Positions 62,126 through 64,000 of a stretch of 64,000 nucleotides of DNA are shown here, in pieces (within the stretch, counting starts at the first letter, position 1; each line of letters starts with the position of its first letter). The DNA comes from CAZUQP01 sp964622455 (GTDB taxonomy: Bacteria > Pseudomonadota > Gammaproteobacteria > DSM-16500). Location of the stretch: the NCBI GenBank assembly GCA_964622455.1, contig CAZUQP010000018.1, forward strand, positions 1-64,000, given 5' to 3'. The notes beneath the pieces were generated by a model, which was not told the DNA's origin, searched no databases, and worked only from the letters and a program-made list of their open reading frames with translations. Both the position numbers and the translations under genes were made by a program.

Positions 62126-62869
62126 ATGATGCGACTAAAAAATAAAATAGCGGTGATCACAGCAGCCGGACAAGGCATTGGAAAAGCAACTGCCATTGCA
62201 TTTTTAAAAGAAGGTGCAACTGTGTTTGCAACCGATATCAATCAAGAAGCGCTTTTGAAATTACAAAAAGAACTATCCGATATTAAGATTTATCAACTAG
62301 ATGTCACAAATACTGAAGCAATAAAAACATTCAGTCAAAAAATAACGGCTCCCGATATCTTATTTAATTGTGCAGGCTTTGTAGCAAGCGGTACGATATT
62401 AGAATGTACTGAAAAAGACTGGGATTTTTCTTTTAATCTGAACGTCAAATCCATGTATAAAATGATCCAGGCATTTTTGCCGGGCATGATTTCTAAAGGG
62501 AATGCCAGCATCATTAATATGGCATCGGTTGCCTCCAGCATAAAAGGCGTGCCCAATCGTTTTGTCTATAGCACAACAAAAGCAGCTGTCATTGGTTTAA
62601 CGAAATCTATCGCTGCCGATTTTGTGGGAAAAGGCATTCGCTGTAATGCGATCTGCCCTGGCACGGTGCAAACCCCCTCTTTAGATGAACGCATCAATGC
62701 AGCGGGTGGTGATGCCAACAAAGTTCGTGAAGCTTTCATTGCACGTCAACCGATTGGCCGGATTGGAAAACCTGAGGAAATTGCAGCTCTTGCCGTCTAT
62801 TTAGCCTCAGACGAAGCAGGGTTTACGACGGGAACCACACACATTATTGATGGCGGGTGGTCTAATTAG
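62126..62869 (+). CDS. NAD-dependent SDR, probable sugar-acid dehydrogenase
   Basis: This 247-residue SDR has a dinucleotide motif TAAGQGIGKA, Asp after strand 2 (FATDIN), indicating NAD+, and the catalytic YSTTK. ITAPDILFNCAGFV and RQPIGRIGKPEEIAAL resemble 2-keto-3-deoxy-L-fuconate and BDH2-like dehydrogenases. In a non-phosphorylative fucose pathway this enzyme would form 2,4-diketo-3-deoxy-L-fuconate. The exact substrate is inferred from context. Confidence 0.75.
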   Translation: MMRLKNKIAVITAAGQGIGKATAIAFLKEGATVFATDINQEALLKLQKELSDIKIYQLDVTNTEAIKTFSQKITAPDILFNCAGFVASGTILECTEKDWDFSFNLNVKSMYKMIQAFLPGMISKGNASIINMASVASSIKGVPNRFVYSTTKAAVIGLTKSIAADFVGKGIRCNAICPGTVQTPSLDERINAAGGDANKVREAFIARQPIGRIGKPEEIAALAVYLASDEAGFTTGTTHIIDGGWSN

Positions 62870-62909
62870 CAATTTTTTATCTTCCTATAGCAATTCTATA
62901 CGCCATAGA

Positions 62910-63146
62910 TTATCTATATTGTAAAGCATACCGATCCAAAAGTGCCCGTATCAGTTTTTGATATGGAACATGTTCTTTATGTGCAATTTGTTTGAAAAAA
63001 TCTACGCTGTCCTGGCTTAATGTGATTGTAACTTTGACAGGCTTAGATTTTACGAGAAGTTTCTCTGGGGGAGGTAAAAAATCTTTGACGATTTTTACTC
63101 TGCCAATAGGTTCATCTGATAATTTTTTACGTTTGTGCTTGATCAT
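62910..63146 (-). CDS. brnA: BrnA-type antitoxin
   Basis: This 78-residue basic protein contains a CopG-like ribbon-helix-helix near its C-terminus (VKVTITLSQDSVDFFKQIA, then YQKLIRALLDRY). It overlaps the toxin gene by 20 bp. BrnA represses the operon and neutralises BrnT. The chosen ATG gives MIKHKRKKL. Confidence 0.75.
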   Translation of the reverse strand: MIKHKRKKLSDEPIGRVKIVKDFLPPPEKLLVKSKPVKVTITLSQDSVDFFKQIAHKEHVPYQKLIRALLDRYALQYR

Positions 63147-63408
63147 ATATCTTTTTCCCCTTTCTCCAGTAGCCAGCACCTATAATCCTGATTATGTTAT
63201 TTCGCCATGTAAAACGCACTGTCATTACACGATCGAATACTTTACCGAAACAGAAATAGCGTCTTTCACCACGACTATGATCGAGGTCTTCTGCAATAAT
63301 ACGTTTACCATCCATAAAAGCTTGTTGCGCGTCATAAAAATCCACTCCATGTTTTTCGACGTTTACCTGGTTTTTTTTGGAATCCCACTCAAACTTGGCT
63401 TTATTCAT
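63127..63408 (-). CDS. brnT: BrnT-type toxin
   Basis: This 93-residue protein has the BrnT signature FEWDSKKNQVNVEKHGVDF and RIIGAGYWRKGKK. BrnT is an RNase-like toxin of the RelE fold. It is the first gene of the pair. An 11-bp inverted repeat (63425-63450) lies 16 bp upstream of its ATG. Confidence 0.82.
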   Translation of the reverse strand: MNKAKFEWDSKKNQVNVEKHGVDFYDAQQAFMDGKRIIAEDLDHSRGERRYFCFGKVFDRVMTVRFTWRNNIIRIIGAGYWRKGKKIYDQAQT

Positions 63409-63424
63409 ACGTTAAGTCCATATA

Positions 63425-63450
63425 TATAGCCATATTAATATATGGCTATA
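63425..63450. promoter_or_regulatory. Inverted repeat, likely brnTA operator
   Basis: TATAGCCATAT and ATATGGCTATA form perfect 11-bp arms around a 4-bp centre, just upstream of brnT. It is a good candidate for binding by BrnA. It may also affect the divergent plus-strand transcript. Confidence 0.6.
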
Positions 63451-63580
63451 TTGTCATATTGATAACTATAAATTGTCAAGCTCAAAAAACTTTAATTATC
63501 ACGCCAGCACGTTGATCGCGTGGGAACTGCTTTTTGCCGAACTTTAATATAGAATAACCTATAAAATGGATGGATAGAAA

Positions 63581-64000
63581 ATGTTACCTTCAGCTGATTC
63601 AAAACCAAATATCGGACTTTTTGTCACTTGCCTAGTTGATTTATTTCGACCCTCTATCGGTTTTGCCAGTGTAAAATTATTGGAAAAAGCAAATTGCACG
63701 GTTTTCGTGCCCGAAAAACAAACTTGCTGCGGACAACCGGCTTATAATAATGGTGATTTTAGCGATACGCGCGCAATTGCAAAAAAAGTGATTGCTGTTT
63801 TTAAAAATTATGATTATATCGTCCTGCCTTCTGGATCTTGCGCCGGCATGATTAAAAAACATTATCCTGCACTTTTTAAAGAAGATGAAATTTTATTAAA
63901 AGAAGCCAATGATCTTTCCAACCGCACTTATGAACTTATTTCCTTTTTAACTGACGTCCTTCACATTCAATCAGTCGATGCAGAGTACGAAAACACTGCC
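63581..64000 (+). CDS. LutA/LldE-like Fe-S oxidoreductase, cut by window end
   Basis: The first 140 residues are present: FVTCLVDLFRPSIGFASVKL, then QTCCGQPAYNNGDFSD, and VLPSGSCAGMIKKHYP. These are the two CCG-type cysteine motifs of the LutA/YkgE family, which works with LutB and LutC to oxidise L-lactate to pyruvate. The C-terminal part and partners must lie beyond 64000. It lies downstream of the sugar catabolic genes, separated by BrnTA. Confidence 0.85.
   Translation, partial: MLPSADSKPNIGLFVTCLVDLFRPSIGFASVKLLEKANCTVFVPEKQTCCGQPAYNNGDFSDTRAIAKKVIAVFKNYDYIVLPSGSCAGMIKKHYPALFKEDEILLKEANDLSNRTYELISFLTDVLHIQSVDAEYENTA

Noticed and set aside
1..64000. tRNA, rRNA or riboswitch genes
   Set aside because: I looked for tRNA T-loop sequences and for SAM/SAH-type riboswitch leaders at metK and ahcY and saw none; a covariance search would be needed to exclude small RNAs.

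Overview
The window is a compact, A+T-rich (roughly 38-40% G+C by eye) bacterial chromosome segment. It looks gammaproteobacterial and most like Legionellales, perhaps Coxiellaceae. The housekeeping proteins (ParE/ParC, MetK, AhcY, HemC/HemD/HemX/HemY, UbiK, GuaC, Ddl) are gammaproteobacterial in type. They are interspersed with long coiled-coil or eukaryotic-like proteins of the kind seen in intracellular bacteria with type IV secretion: a U-box protein, a degenerate J-domain protein and a protein with a basic NLS-like N-terminus. The lineage call is inference from gene content; no rRNA, tRNA or secretion machinery is in the window.

Layout. 0.2-5.0 kb: a hypothetical gene, a FUSC-type exporter and a NitT/TauT-like ABC ATPase plus fused double permease. 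5.0-9.3 kb: a pterin/folate group (pteridine reductase, a PTPS-family enzyme with an ExxHGH active site, dihydrofolate reductase) with a MidA-type methyltransferase and a J-like protein. 9.3-10.3 kb: a decayed AbiE toxin-antitoxin locus with a perfect 23-bp inverted repeat. 10.3-14.8 kb: a TolC-MacA-MacB-like tripartite export operon. 14.9-19.3 kb: Ddl, a tiny His-rich lipoprotein, two L,D-transpeptidases and an orphan type III polyketide synthase. 19.5-21.4 kb: a large unknown protein split by a frameshift at a run of nine A. 21.5-34.3 kb: nucleoside salvage and central carbon (DeoB, MFS, DeoC, PNP, Pit and its DUF47 partner, GapA, transketolase, GMC oxidoreductase), interrupted by a toxin-antitoxin pair and a GIY-YIG/palindromic-repeat relic. 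34.4-39.8 kb: MetK-AhcY, a Clp-like ATPase with eroded motifs, a coiled-coil membrane protein and a type IV prepilin. 40-44.8 kb: an esterase, three small outer-membrane barrels, GuaC, a remnant of rsmB, and Fmt. 44.8-49.3 kb: the heme genes, a SpeE-like pseudoenzyme and UbiK. 49.3-58.7 kb: an effector-like cluster wrapped around parE and parC. 58.7-64 kb: HigBA, a palindromic element, an unknown protein, and a sugar-acid catabolic operon (sugar porter, mutarotase, SDR) followed by BrnTA and the start of a LutA-like gene.

How the genes fit together. DeoB, PNP and DeoC convert nucleosides to glyceraldehyde-3-phosphate and acetaldehyde, feeding GapA and transketolase. MetK and AhcY form a methyl cycle. 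The final operon is consistent with a non-phosphorylative 6-deoxysugar route that ends in pyruvate plus L-lactate, with LutA oxidising lactate. Gene erosion recurs: the abiEii toxin, rsmB, hemY, a GIY-YIG gene, a speE-like gene, and a frameshifted large open reading frame. The clearest regulatory signal is a Fur-box-like palindrome next to a near-consensus promoter upstream of the U-box gene, which lies 9 bp before parE.
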